This document shows, one piece after another, positions 49,601-62,303 of a DNA stretch of 64,000 bases. The translations under genes and the position numbers were made by a program. Origin of the DNA: Sympetrum striolatum (taxonomy: Eukaryota > Arthropoda > Insecta > Odonata > Libellulidae); contig OX388349.1 of assembly GCA_947579665.1 (NCBI GenBank), forward strand, positions 21,918,459 through 21,982,458, in the 5' to 3' direction. Position 1 is the stretch's first letter. The number at the start of each line of letters is the position of its first letter. The notes beneath the pieces were generated by a model. It saw nothing but the letters and a program-made list of their open reading frames with translations. It made no database searches and was not told the DNA's origin.

Positions 49601-52600
49601 AGAATTGGTAACATATTTTAGGCATACATGATTCACAAATGCAGAAAGAATTATATTCTCATTGCATTCAAAATGAAACTTTGCAAAGGAAATATTACAA
49701 TTATTTTTCTAAGATAAATCAAAATACAGGTGCTACATAATTCCTCCAGTAAATTTTTTTATATAAATTGGAGAGAAATCTATAATTGTTTTTAAAAAGC
49801 AAACTATCTAAGCTTAGACAATAAGTCAGGTTCCTGGAATGGATAGATTTTTTCATATAAATAATTGGTGCACTCAAGCAAAGTTGATTGTGTAAAGTAT
49901 AGCTTTGGGTCATGCAGTTTTCTAATAAAAATATGTGTCACAATTAATAAACCTGAAATATTTAAAAGGGAAGGAACCATCTAATTCACCCTGAAATATT
50001 GAATGAAACATATTTCATAAAATAATAATACAAAATATATTATAAATATAATAAATTATATTTATTATCAAATAATAAAAGTTTTTCATTACTCAGTCAC
50101 AAATTGTGACAGCTATGCATTCATTGGATCTTATCTAAACTTGCTGATTTTTAATTCCCATAAACATATACCTTCGAGGTCCCGATAAAAGTTTATACTT
50201 ATAAAAAGAGATCAATCTGCCTCACCTCTGATAATTTGTTGGATCTTAATGGTGCTTCACATTCTTGTTCCAGTTCCCTCCGTATCTTCAAGTCCAGGTA
50301 ATTGCTCTCCATGTGACAGTCCATACATAAAAGCAACACATCGTGGGACTGATGACTTTTCATCCAAACTGAAACCAAACGTAAATACCCGTGTAAGTGT
50401 GGATGTCAAGACACAAAAATAACTTTCCTTCAAAGCAGGAAAGCAAGTTTCAATTATGAAAAAACATAGACAGAAAGATGGCTTGAGGAGTCACTTTTCG
50501 GTTGTTACAGGTTGTGAAGAAATAAAATTTGGAACACGGCTACTGGAGATTTTACACCTGTAATTGTTATAGGCTACTAAAGTCTATTCTCAATTTTGTG
50601 TCCTGTGGGATCATGCTGGAGGGGAAAAATGGAGATGGGGAATTTTTTAGTAGTAACTTCCTGCAATGAGTTCTGTGCAGTAACTGATTTTTTTAAGGAA
50701 CAGTACTATCGAAACAAACCAAACAGTTCTTCATAACTTCCACAAAATATTTATTTGACAACCAGTTTCACAAATACAGACATCCTCAGGTCTTGCGCTC
50801 ACATGTTTCACAATTAACCACAGACATTGTCATAGCTCTCCTTGATATCTGTCCAACTCATATTGATTATAGCAGTAATTTATGCATGAATCCCCTCTCA
50901 GTAAGCACACTCGTATTTTATGAGTTGGACTAGGCCCACCTGCACTGCAAGGTACAGAGTGTCGGCCTCAATTTCAGGAATGGAGTATTCTAATTGACAG
51001 GATGGTCAAAGCACAAAGTTTTCAGAAACTTCCCCAAAAAATTCTGAAAATATTCTCTTTAGCTCTGAAGTTTTGCTTGAAATTTTGATGTTCCGAATTT
51101 CCTTCTCATAGTAAACCTAAGATGAAATTTATGAATTTGTGCCTAATAACAATGCAATGGGTAACCTTACTGAAGGTAAGCCTCCAAAGCATGCATTTCT
51201 ATGTTTTTAGGTGTCTGTATGAAAATATATATATTGCTTGATGACTCCCTTGCTGCAAAAAAGTAGCTCAGCTGTCCATCTAAGGTATTACTATAATTAC
51301 ACGAATTGATAAGATTGAATACGACGAGTTGGAGGCTTGAAATAAATCATTTTTTTCAAACTCAGACTGAATTAAAATATACCATGGCAGTGAACAGACC
51401 CATCAACCCTCTCGAATAAATCAGCATGGTATGAAACATTAAATGCTTTGAACATACACCAAATTTTCAGGTAGAATAGAAGCAGATGGCCATAGAGCTG
51501 ATACAAGAATAAATAGAAAAAATCATTTTTGGAGAAATCACTTTTTAACTCTCAGAAACAATCTCTTTTCATAATTTTTAAAGTCATATAAATATGTAAA
51601 CAATTAAAATTGTAAAAAAAACTATTTTTAACAAGGCAATCATCACATATTGATTGGGTGAATTTAGTCTATTGAGTCTTGCAATTTAACTTTCCTTGAC
51701 ATTCAAAGGGAACCAGATCCTAACCACGATTTGAATTCATGGCTTTGGCATTGCTAGACTAACAACACCAAACCCTAAGCTGGAAATTATGAATATGCAC
51801 AATTAATGAAGATTAGTAGAAAATATGAGATGTTTCCATGATCATGCATGTTAAACTTAAAGAATATCATTATTCAACATTTACCTGGAAAGTACTTCCT
51901 GTATTCATGTGGTACAATGTGCTTCCTCAAATACGAATCATCCTTGCCACAAACCACACAAAGGTTATCTTTCACTACACAATAGTATTTCTCGGATTCG
52001 TCAATTGCTCTTCTTTGAGGTTCAAAGTTGAGCTTAACTTTTAGAGTAGTTTTACACACACTTTCACTTCCATCTTCACTTTCTTCAATGGTGTTTTCTT
52101 CGATTAGAGTTCCAATACCCTTGTCCACGTACCTGACAGAAAGCATGTTAATTTTTCTGTTCAGTAAATTAAAAATTAATATAGATCAAATCTATAAAAG
52201 ACCTGAATTTGAATCACAGAAACAGCTACATCTTTTTTTGTAAGGAAAAAAAGATTTATTACATTTGCAAATTGAAACTTGCAATCAGCTGGTATCACTA
52301 ACGGAAAGGTTTTTCTATCAATTTTGATGTTAACCAATTATGAATTGATAGAAGGCTGACTTGCATTGATAACTATTTCATGGAACGGGAAAGAAAATAA
52401 TTATATTTTCTTTATCATGATATTGCTGATATTGGGCAAAAGATGCTTTAAACCATAATAAGGGTAAAATTTCTAGTCTGATATGTGAAATGGCCAAATA
52501 AACTCTTGGGAATCAGTTACAGTGAAGTTTGTAAATAATTTTGTTGGTAATTTTGATAATTAATGAACGTAAAGTTGTTTTTCAATGAGACATATGGTTT

Positions 52601-55600
52601 TAAGTAAGAGACCAGCAGTAACACAAACAACCGGGACTATGAGGATTCTATTGATGGTATGCAGTTAAAAATTAGATTGACTTGGATATGAATTTAAAGA
52701 GAGTCAAACAATACCCTTTATTTCTTTATGCTTAAGTCAAAGTCATGATGTTAAAACTAATCTAACAATTACATAAAAAATGAGAAATATAATTACCATC
52801 ACAGAGTTGTCCTAACTCTCTATACATAGAAAGATTAATAAATAGAGTCACAGTGATAAATTCAAGATGAAAGACTCACCACATGGCTCGCTTCTTATCA
52901 CAGGTACATAAAATTTCTCCATCAGGAGCAAGTAGAAAGATGTTATCATACATAGGTGTTTTACGACTAATAATAGATGTATGGTAGTTTCGCCTAGGAA
53001 CGTTAGCTCTCCTCCCTACAAATTAAATTGAATATACATTTAACCAATAAGCTAACATACCACAAAACAGACTCAAGAAAGCTTACCATTACCTGTATTT
53101 TGTTCAGGTCTCCCTGCTGTTTTTCCTCTTTCCCCATACTTGTAGCGATGTTCTTTGAATTTCCTCAAGAATTCAACAGGAGATGAGACTGAATAAGCCT
53201 GTGCCTAAAACATAGCAGTTGAGAGAATATAAGTGCATACAAAACTTCCATAAGCTGAATGGTAAGCAAATAAAATTGACGTAGCATTTACTAAATTCAC
53301 ATAATGTTAAATAGATGCAACCCAGGTCATAATGAAAATTTCAAAGGAAAACTAACATTTTGTTATATCAATGTGTTTGAGGCAACTTTTGTAGAATTAA
53401 TAATCATAATAATAGCTTCTCTAATGGAAACAGGAAGAAAGATCCTCTTTAATAAAGTTTAAAATGTTCTTACCAGGAACACTTTGAGTAATACAGATTC
53501 TAAACAGCCTATATGCAATAGATACTGGAGCGTTGACCAAACATATATTTGAATAATATTTGGAAGGTAAGAGGTTAGAATTAAAGGTGAAAAATTACAT
53601 ATTATTAAAAATGGGAGGAAGAATACTCTTGCATAAATTTTTCATGACATACGAGATAATGGATGTCTGTTGCATGTTTAAGTTACTCTAATTTGCAAAT
53701 ACTAACTTTACGAAATCAAATGGTCATACATGTTTCTATTATTTTAAAGGAAGGAGCAGACTCTGAAAGTCTCCAGCAAATCTGTGATACACAATTATTC
53801 ATACATCACATTTTATTCAACTTGAGAAGTAACCATATATCAGACAATAAATAATACCAAATTAAAGGACCGGTTACTTGTCTTCCTTAAGGAAATTATT
53901 TGATAAAATATCATTTGACCTGGTTTGATTATGTTCATTAATTCCACAACTCTTAGTAATACAGAGTAATAATGGAATTTTTACATTTTAAAGACATCAA
54001 CAGAGCAAAAAGGAGAGAAAATTAAATTGAATATAGTTTACAAATGAGGTAATATTTCAGCCAAATAAACAGTTAATTTTTAACCAGATCATTATCCATT
54101 TTATACGTCAAAAATACTTAAAATTCTAAACTAGAGAAATGCATCTTACAATAATACTTAGACTTAAAATAATTTAGCAAACACTGATGTGGAAACAAAT
54201 AAATTTTCAAAGGAAAATAACAGTAAATATCTTCTGAGGTGCTGAAAAACTATTCAAGCCGATTCATAAACAAATCTTTGATAAGGCCTTCCATCTGTTT
54301 TCAGAAATTACGATTCTTCAGAACACATCCTAGTTTACTATAATGCTGTGATAGCTTTGCATTACATTAACCAAAAATCAAGGTCACTTTCACATAAAAC
54401 TCACAGCTTCTTCCTGCCTGGTCAATTCGTAGCATATAAGTACAGCTGCTAAGGCATCCCAAGATGCATAGTTGATTTGATCATCAGATAATTGATCCGC
54501 ATCCCATTTTCCAACACGAACTTCAGCATCTTTATCTAATTCTATTCCAAGAACTCTCTTTGATAGGCTGGAAAGGCTGAGCTTAATGTTTTTTTCATCT
54601 GAATTATCCTGTAAAATTTAGGCCAACAAACGGAGTATAACATTAGATTTGTAATTCTTTTGCATTTCCTAAAAGATACAGAACTTAAGCTCATTACCAT
54701 AAATATTTACAATCATAACAAATATAAGACAGAAGATAAAATTTTAAGCTCAGGAGTTTGCATTCAATTTTGACACAAATTCATTATTTTGTGGCTAACA
54801 TTTACTGTCCAAATTTTCAAAATTTCCACATGAATGTATTACAAATGATTACTACAGAAAGAGCCAAATTTCTACCACTGAGTGATTTTCTGAGTTTAAA
54901 TACAAATTCAACAATTCTATAACAAATTTCATATTAACAGATGTAATATAATTCAGAGGTATTAAGAATTTACATTTTTGTTTTGTAGATGATGACATTT
55001 CAAGAACAACTTTCATGTTCAACAATAACTTTAATCAATCAAGAAAATAAAATTAAGAAAAATCGTACATGCTGAATTGTGAAACAATAGAAAAATAGCT
55101 AAAATTCTACTTTACAGAATTTCTCCCAAACTGTGTTAAAGTAGAATTTTACCGAAAAAAAACACACACACATATATATATTTATATCTCATTAAAATTG
55201 ATTGAAACTTTGCAACAAAGGAAAAGTCGTACTAAAAATGTTCTCACAAAATAATAAAAGAAGATAATGAATGTTAAGGTTTTAGAGATATTCAGATATT
55301 TAAATACTAAGCCCAATTAATCGGTTGCTTCAAGTGAAACATTAATGGGATATTAATAAGACACAATTATGATTGCTTAGTGTACACAAAGAAAAGGATG
55401 TAATACCTCAGAATCTTTCGAAGGATACATTCGAAGAAGAAATTCCAGGTTTCGGATATCAACCCAGCCATGCACTGCGATATGCAATCGCTGGACATCA
55501 TACTGAATTCCTACACCCACTTTCAAGATATCTCCATTCCTCAGGAGTTCCTGAAAAAGAGAAAAAAATATCGACGCTAAGTTTGGATAAGTGAAGTAAC

Positions 55601-56070
55601 TGAGACTGATTACGTTGGAGTCGATTACTTGCCAAATAAATGGAATGATACAATTTCCAAATTGTCATAAAATCATTTCAACTAACAACAAACAGTACAA
55701 ATAACCTGTCACACAATACCTTGAGTGATTCAGGTAACACTGTCATGTGAGAGAGACGAAACAAAGCACAATATCCGCTTACGGTAGCCAACTGAAGTAG
55801 TGCTACAGGACTTTTCTCACCAGTTTTTCTATCTGGAACCCACTCACAGTCCATTCCAAGCACAGGGAATGAACTACTACAATCTCTGCGAATAAAAATA
55901 GCATTCAATGGTATTGGAGTTAACTAATGCTACTATCTAAATTCATCCAATACGTACCTGAGCAATTTATCAACAGCATATCTACATTTATCTTCATTTT
56001 CAACCAGTGCTATTTCAGTAATTCTATAATCCTTGTCCTCTTCGAATAAATATCCTAATATCTGACCCAT
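43683..56070 (-). CDS. EXD2: EXD2 3'-5' exonuclease, ten coding exons
   Basis: Exons on the minus strand are 56070-55958, 55885-55720, 55550-55407, 54608-54405, 53198-53093, 53015-52880, 52132-51885, 50368-50226, 49473-49211 and 43923-43683. They total 1764 nt, or 587 residues (human 621). The DEDDy exonuclease domain covers about residues 44-205: D50 and E52 in MDCEWV, D111 in GVGIQYDVQRL, Y188 and D192 in YASWDA. The family's C-terminal half follows: LCTCD (C281, C283), CVVCG (C348, C351), VPHEYRKYFP, HDVLLLCMDCH (C387, C390) and NENHVPHGLKVVQ near the end. Mammalian EXD2 acts at mitochondria and in DNA end resection. The transmembrane N-terminus of the human protein is not seen from this ATG. 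Exon 9 has an in-frame 33-bp duplication; the last intron (5.3 kb) is full of transposons. Confidence 0.96.
44613..45290 (-). mobile_element. LTR (about 600 bp) plus stub of an env-bearing LTR element
   Basis: On the minus strand a purine-rich GGGGAGA tract is followed directly by TGTTGTAATTTTCGGGC at 45209, and a terminal ...GCGACA lies at 44613. A minus-strand AATAAA lies inside the LTR (about 44682-44687). The 70-80 bases before the purine tract match the end of the env-like frame at 47160-47220. This is the layout of a 3' LTR preceded by the last part of the internal region. Confidence 0.62.
45695..46540. mobile_element. Large fold-back element with about 225 bp inverted arms
   Basis: The left arm (about 45695-45920) and right arm (about 46316-46540) are inverted copies with few differences. 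They include a shared segment around 'aagcgggctgagcgctcca' and a matching 'taggcaccgcatacacgc' segment. The roughly 395-base centre contains a perfect 32-base palindrome (46035-46066) and a GC-rich patch with repeated 'gatcgc' (about 46068-46125). No transposase is visible. It sits between two remnants of the LTR element. Confidence 0.75.
46750..48150 (-). pseudogene. Remnant of env-bearing LTR retroelement (pol end, env-like, LTR start)
   Basis: On the minus strand a 139-codon frame (48145-47726) rich in Pro, Arg and His looks like the tail of an integrase/pol protein. It slightly overlaps an env-like frame from 47735 to about 47190. That frame includes a basic 'PRRW' site followed by 'LFNAIGNGLLYLTGVATDRE', reminiscent of fusion proteins of insect env-bearing retroelements and baculovirus F proteins. 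A GGGGGAGA tract and then TGTTTTAATTCTCGGGC (from 47157) mark the LTR start. Gag, protease, reverse transcriptase and the rest of the integrase are absent, so this is a dead fragment. Family assignment is inferred. Confidence 0.55.
49265..49330 (-). repeat. 33-bp in-frame tandem duplication in EXD2 exon 9
   Basis: The 33-base unit starting 'cagttgctatcagatgtaac' occurs twice back to back, 49265-49297 and 49298-49330, with no difference seen. It duplicates an 11-residue Ser/Thr-rich segment (CSESTVTSDSN type) in a linker that is variable in the family. The exact identity suggests a recent event or a length polymorphism. Confidence 0.9.
50727..50800 (-). repeat. Partial Penelope-type terminal repeat in EXD2 intron 7
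   Basis: Read on the minus strand, this has CTGAGGA (50789-50783), then GAAAC (50769-50765), then 'tggttgtcaaataaatat' and 'tttgtggaagtta'. The order matches one half of the fold-back at 43291-43415. Only one arm is seen, so it is a fragment. Confidence 0.5.
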
Positions 56071-57660
56071 TTCGATAAATAGCTTCCTTACAGGATACCT
56101 GTCTCTTACGATTGTATATATTTAGATCGGGAAGATAACTAAGGGATTTAGTAAAAGGACATTACCGTACTACGTAGCACGTGTATTTTCTATTTTTTTC
56201 AATATATGCGTAAACGAAGCGAAACATTACGTTGTAGTCCCGTTTTCTGCCAGCTGATCACTCTTTCGGTACGCTTCTGCCACCTAGCAGGCTTAATCAA
56301 CACTTCTTTCCCTCTAGTAGAGAACGAGCTCATATTTATTTTTGGCCATTCTTTGATATTATGAGTATGATACACGTTGAAGCAACATAAAAAAATTTGA
56401 ATTAATAGCTTATTTGGTAATGCTATGCTCATAGGAATATTTTTCGCATTTTGCGGAGATTTTGGACAGGTTTCATTTAACATTCAATAGGCGAGTAGTA
56501 TGAATTTCATTTAAATAGAATAATTGTAAATGAGAAATGATTGATTATTGGAATGAAACTTCTCGAAAATTAAATATTCTATTCCATTTTCTATTTTATG
56601 TTACCTGAAATTATTTGAACTATTCTCAAAAAATCTCTCAGATAAAATTTAAAACAGTTTCTATGAGGCCTTTAATATTTCCAATGAAAAATAGGAAATA
56701 CCATTACGCCTCTAATTTGAAGGCTATTCAATCGAAGCAAAGTAATATTTAAACTCTTCACTATTATTCAAATCAAACGTTATAGGCCCATAAAAATGAT
56801 ACCTGGATGATTGATATTGAAGAACAAAATTAGAGCCATATTTGTTGAATTTGGCTTGATTAACTGAACTTCAATATTTTACGAAAGAAAGGCAATAACT
56901 CTTGCAAAAAAATATTTCGAGAGCAAACATTTGTTAACTCTCATCAACTTACAGGCAGCATAGTACTATCTTTATGCTTTTAAGTTATTTTCGAGTGAAA
57001 TATATACATTTCAATTTACATCATATTAATTATTACATTTAGGTTATATTATTTAATATTATTCGTATCTTCACCAATAGCAGCTTAGAAATCGTACTGT
57101 CTGTCGATTTTCAAGTAATCGTGGCAAAGATATTAACTCTTAGCATGTTTAAACGCAAATTATTTTCAATAAATTATCATAAGAAATATTACAGTGCCTC
57201 AAGATTCTCCCACGTAACGCTATGATTAAATATCGTCTTCCTGTCTCTACGAAAAAAGTTTCAAAAACTCCGGCAAGAGCGCAACAAGTATGGCAGGTAG
57301 TTGGCGAAATTCACAAATACCAAAAGTTTATAACTTTAATTATAAATGAAGTTTTAATAAAATTTCAGTCAATGAAAATCTAAAAACTTGCAAAGAACTG
57401 AATTTATGCATTTTTATTTGCTAAAATATATGAACTCATACACTGTCTACTTACCTGTGATAACGCCCTCTCCGTAAAAAAGCAAAACATATCGGCCATC
57501 TGTTGACAAAAGCTACGTGAAAGTCTCCTATCGGAGCAAACTGCGTCCTTTTTGGTAATTTTGTAACTTTTGTACTTTTGTAAAAGTACTTTTAATGTAC
57601 CGTAATTAGAGATCTGTTCTTTAAAATCGTATATTTTTGATAACCTTGGAAGCGGAGTGT
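56071..57660 (-). promoter_or_regulatory. EXD2 5'UTR exon, intron and promoter side
   Basis: An acceptor (GAGACAG, exon start 56098) lies 28 bases before the EXD2 ATG. A matching donor (CACAG|GTAAGT, exon end 57455) lies upstream, so the leader is probably split by a 1.36 kb intron. The frame through this junction stays open back to a stop near 57600 but has no earlier ATG, which supports the start at 56070. Confidence 0.5.
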
Positions 57661-57991
57661 ACAACTTTTATATGACAAGTTATTAGAAATTTAATAAAGT
57701 TTTTTCTGACATAGGATAGTACGCAACTTTATCAAGGTAAGTTTGATTTTGCCCTGACTCTGTCCCTGCTTGAGGTACTTGGCAATTATGTTTTGCTATT
57801 AATATTCCTTTGAAGGTTAGCAATATTTACTTCCAATTTGTAAACTGTTGTTTATATCGCCGTAATATGTGTAATGTTTATTGTAATTTACTTTGCAGTT
57901 AACTGCAGTTGCTCGTGATTTGACGTCATTCATATAATGATAGTGTAGTTTACTCTTGACGAACATTTCAATAAAGTGATTTGAAGGGAAA
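57661..57991. promoter_or_regulatory. Bidirectional promoter of EXD2 and liprin-beta
   Basis: The EXD2 leader exon (minus) and the liprin-beta start codon (plus, 57992) diverge across about 330-540 bp. The call is inferred from this arrangement; I recognise no core promoter element. Confidence 0.45.
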
Positions 57992-58127
57992 ATGGGCAAA
58001 GCAGAGCAACACATCGAAGAGCAGCAAGATAACCGTCAAGGTGCAGGCAATGCAGCTGTCAGTCCTCACACGGAAGCGAGCAAAATGTTGGAAGCCGCTC
58101 TGCAACAGATGGACGGAATAATCTCTG
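57992..58127 (+). CDS. Liprin-beta (PPFIBP1-type), first coding exon
   Basis: ATG at 57992 opens a 45-codon exon ending TCT G|GTGAGT at 58127/58128. The protein begins MGKAEQHIEEQQDNRQGAGN and contains EASKMLEAALQQMDGIISG. That matches the signature N-terminus of vertebrate liprin-beta-1 (SDASDMLAAALEQMDGIIAG type). Liprin-betas are coiled-coil and SAM-domain scaffolds that bind liprin-alpha at synapses and the cell cortex. The coiled coil and the three SAM domains must lie beyond the right edge, since no further exon is evident in the next 5.9 kb. In-frame reading past 58127 is intronic. Confidence 0.88.
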
Positions 58128-61100
58128 GTGAGTTCTGGGTTAATTATTTCTACCTGCCATTAATTACGTACACACATGTTTACAATTATATGCTCATTGT
58201 TTACCCATCCATTATATCTATGATCATGGACCAATGACATTTTGAGTTCAGTTTAGACTTCACTCCTCTGAAATGTCCTCAAACTTCAGTTTTTTTCTCA
58301 TGCGCCCTCAGGACTACTCGTTAACCGGGCACGAAGATTTAAGTTACGTTTTCTTATCCTTTTCTACTTTTGTATTGTCATGATTCTTTGTATACTTCCT
58401 GCGCAATTAAAATTATTTCAGTATTTTGCATAATCGCAGTCACTCGGTAAATTGTTACATCATCAGCATAAGTTGTACGTAATGGAGCACGTCATTTAAG
58501 TAATCCCAACTCACCCAGAATCTTTTCCAATAATTGGGTAATAACTTACAGAAAAGTGAGGGACCAATGTTGTGATACATGTACTACTTTGGTAGCACTC
58601 AGCTATTGCTCAATGAATTAATGAATATATCGTTTGCTATATCTTTTCTCTCAAAGTTGTCACTTATTTCTTTTAAGGAGTCATGAGAATTAATTTCACT
58701 CATGTCTGTTTTCTATGTAAAAGTTTGTACATTTATTTATATTTAAAAATAAAATAGTTTTCCCTTTGATATTGTTTAAAATTTCAACCATTAAATGCGT
58801 TTGATTTATGGAAGAAAATTTGGTTTTAAGTTTTGCAAAACAAATCTGCAAGCTTGGCTAAAACTTTCATAGATGTGATTTTTTAATATTTCTAATATTG
58901 ACAAAGGGTTTCTTTAAAACAAAATTTATAATTCACAGCTGTAATATTTGCTTCTAAATAGTTTATTTTGCCATGAACTCAATTTAATTTCTGTAGTATT
59001 TTGACAGACAAGTCTCTCAATTTGTCCGACAAAATTGAGGTTTTGTTTTTAAAGCACTTCTATTTGTTTTAATTCCTTTAGCTTACAAGGATGTTCCTAA
59101 GCTATTCTGAAAGCTATTTATTGCTTTTGATTTCAACGGATTGGGAAGGATATTGCTATTTACCTTCCTTAAGTTGTGTCTTCTTTGAGGATTACGCTAT
59201 TGTGAGATATTTTCATGGTGATTAAGGATACGTTTAGTTCTTGGTATTTTATCTTAGATATCGAATGTGGTTTTCAAGTGTGGATATAGGTTGAGATTAT
59301 AGAAATAATTATGGCAATGTAATATTTATGCTGTAGTTTCTTATCTCCAGGTTCTTTTCCCAATCAGTGGTTGGGAATTTGCATGGTTTTGGCTTTAGTC
59401 GGATGCTCTTCCTTACAACAACCGTAGGAAACAACTGAACATAGGAATTGATCTTGGAACAGCTTCTGTTAAGTGGGAGGCAGATTCCTTGCCAACTATG
59501 GCACACAGCCTTTCACCTTTTCTAGTCCTGTTACTTTTGATTTTTTATAATTTATACTTAAAAATTTCAGGTGATAAGTAATTGATCATTTCCCTCATTT
59601 TTAGATTGTTTGGAAAGTGTTGCTTTTGTAAGGGTAGAATTTGCTAATTATGGGTTTAGAAACTGCCTTGAAGGCTTCCAATACTCAGAGAATTTTAATT
59701 TTTTACGAGTTTACTTAGTTAGGTTGGCTAGTATAGGTTGTTATTCACAATCAGCCAATTATTTTACTTATCTTTCATATCATCCCTATGCTAACTGATC
59801 GGAAGTCAAGAATTGTAATAAATTTCCATTATTTTATTCAGTTTGTTAACTATATCTTGTTTAGGAGATTTCAAAAGTGATATACAGTGATGTTAAAAAG
59901 AGATAAGATTTTGGAGGAATTTATTAATGAATATCCAATAAATTACCTATGAATTCACTGATATTTGAAAATCGCTTTAGAGTCTGTTTCAAATTAACTT
60001 AAGCTCTTTTTGTGGTTGTACGACAATACATATAGAGCACTGTTTACTTTTTTCATTGTTTGACAATTCAGTTTGTAGTAGTAGTTTAGTATTAAATTTC
60101 CAGAGAGACCCAGGGCTAGTGCAGTTTACCTGCTTGTAATTTTTTTCTGCTATGCTATTGTTGCCACTTACTACTGAAGTCCTATTGATTTAGTAATTAC
60201 AAGCTAATAAGTAATTAATAGCTCACATGTTAATTAGCTTGGTGAATATTTTTATTTGCTATTTAAACTTTGTGCTTATGACTTGATTTTTAATGTTTTC
60301 ATGAGATTGTCGAAAAATTAATATTTTGTGAAGCATGCATACATAATTTAAATGCTTCTTCCTTATCATATCAATTATATTTACTTTTTTAGTTTCGTTG
60401 TGAATTCTAGTTGATTTAATGATTTGTAGTCAATGTTTACACTGATGGTTTAATAAGTCCAAAAATTCACAATTCAATTCAGTGGTCCGACCAACATCCT
60501 AAATTAACCCATAAAAAAGATATGGATTTATTTATTGAGCATGATAATAATGAATAATTAAATTCAAGGAATCGTAAATTCTTTAGTTAGCAACTTTATA
60601 TATTTACGCTGGCAGAATTGTTACATAGACGTAAGCTATTCTACTTAAGCATGTTATTTTGTTTTTTTATGGAAGGAAATTTTCGAAATAAACATTTAGT
60701 ATCACTAATCTTACAGGTATATCCAAAATGTTTCATGTATATGCCATATAAGTAATACTCAGACATTAGAGAAACATGCAGAAAACTTTTAGGCGAGTCT
60801 GAAAACCTGTTTCGTAGTATAAATTTTCGTTATGAGCGCGATAACGCTTTTCTCTCGAATATTTCAGCTTTCAATACGTAACTATATTTCACGTTAATAT
60901 GTCAGAAGTGATTATTCATAGCAAAAGACAACGTATGGAAGGTGCGGGAATGGTCGTATTCACTCTTATCAGTTATCGAACCAATTGTTCAAATGGTCTA
61001 TAAGTAAGAGCAGTACTTTGGTATAAATGTATGATATCGGTGGAAATAGAAGGAAGTGCGTGAGGCGTTCGTCTTTGTGAAGGTGAGAGAGAAAGCAAGT

Positions 61101-61314
61101 GCCACTGCCAGGGCTGGAACCTGACGTGGGCGACTTGCGAGGGCGATATCTTATCAAGGACTGTCAACTCCATTAAAGGGACATTCAAGGCGGGTAACTA
61201 CCCAAATGATGAGAAAAGATATGCGTCCCAACCACCATATAAAAACGCTGTAGCGACTGTTGTACTTCCGCCGCCCGTGGCAATGAATGCATAGGCCTTC
61301 ATTTTTACGGAAAC

Positions 61315-61380
61315 CTAGGTAACCAGTGGTGGATTTAGGCTACCAGAGGCCTGTGGCTCAAAGTTCAGATCGAGGCTCCA
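61315..61380. repeat. Possible small DNA-transposon end
   Basis: The segment 'cagtggtggatttaggctac' resembles the CAGTGGCGGATyTAGG terminus of many hAT-type MITEs. The opposite end was not located, so the assignment is weak. Confidence 0.25.
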
Positions 61381-61919
61381 TTATGTTAGAGTAAAATTGT
61401 TACAATAAATACCATTACTTAGAAATGTCTGTCGCTTGTCCGCGGCAAGAAAATATGTTGAATTATAAGTGAAATTATCATATTAATGAAGTATCGATTA
61501 CAACTTGTTTGGATGGTAAGATATATATTGAACTAACATTTAAATTGTATACAGTTATACATTAAGCAATATGTCCAGGACTAACATCGATATGGAGCCA
61601 AAAATAAGCTCACTCGGACAGAAAAATAAGATTTCTCACCAGAAACTAAGTCACAATTGGTAAAGCAGTTTTATTTACTATATTTTGCATTGCCAGTGAT
61701 TTTCTCCAGCATTTTTTTGTCTTTCGAAAGCAGTTCATGCACCTCACCGCAGGTCATGTTGAGATTTATAAAGAAGGATTTTTACACTACATGCAATAAA
61801 TTGTCACGACTTTCTGTCGCGACAATGTTCCGAGTTTAAACTCCCTCAAGTTCTCGCATAGGCGCTTATTATTACGTATAACGCGAGAGACAATTCGATT
61901 GTCTTCGATCTGGATAAAA

Positions 61920-62036
61920 TAAGACAAATAAGCACATTTCTTAGAAATAAGCACATTTCTTAGAAAGAAGCACAATTTCATTTTCTAAGATAGTGTTCTT
62001 TAAAATAAGCACGATTCTTAGAAATAAGCACGTTAT
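61920..62036. repeat. Short tandem repeat with 'aataagcac..ttcttaga' unit
   Basis: An approximately 18-19 base unit, 'aaataagcacatttcttag', recurs about six times with substitutions and one interruption ('attttctaagatagtgttc'). Confidence 0.75.
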
Positions 62037-62123
62037 GGCAGCCCTGAATATATCTTATACATGTTTTACGTAGGATTCAACAACATGTACGAGATTCTTT
62101 CTTGATTAAATAATCATAACTTG

Positions 62124-62262
62124 GGGATCCCGGATAGTCATGTGTACAGCGCGTTTGCCTTTGGTGAAAGCGGTCCCGGGTTAGATTCCCGTTGGGAGCC
62201 AATGTGCGAAATGACCTAAGCTGTCGAAGCACTTTCAATAATACTACTACCTACTACTATCA
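62124..62262 (+). mobile_element. tRNA-derived SINE, copy 1
   Basis: A tRNA-like head starts 'atcccggatagtcatgtgta' with an A-box-like region. It has a B-box match GGTTAGATTCC (62179-62189) and a 'cccgttgggagcc' acceptor-like segment. A short body 'aaatgacctaagctgtcgaagc' leads into an 'aataatactactacctact' tail. The mismatched acceptor stem and the second nearby copy favour a SINE over a tRNA gene. Confidence 0.72.
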
Positions 62263-62303
62263 ATAACTTGGGAACAAAAACTACCGTACATGAATATTTT
62301 AAG

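Noticed and set aside
62124..62262. Functional tRNA gene
   Set aside because: The A- and B-box regions are present but the stem pairing is poor, and a related decayed copy with the same body and tail lies nearby. SINE is the better explanation.
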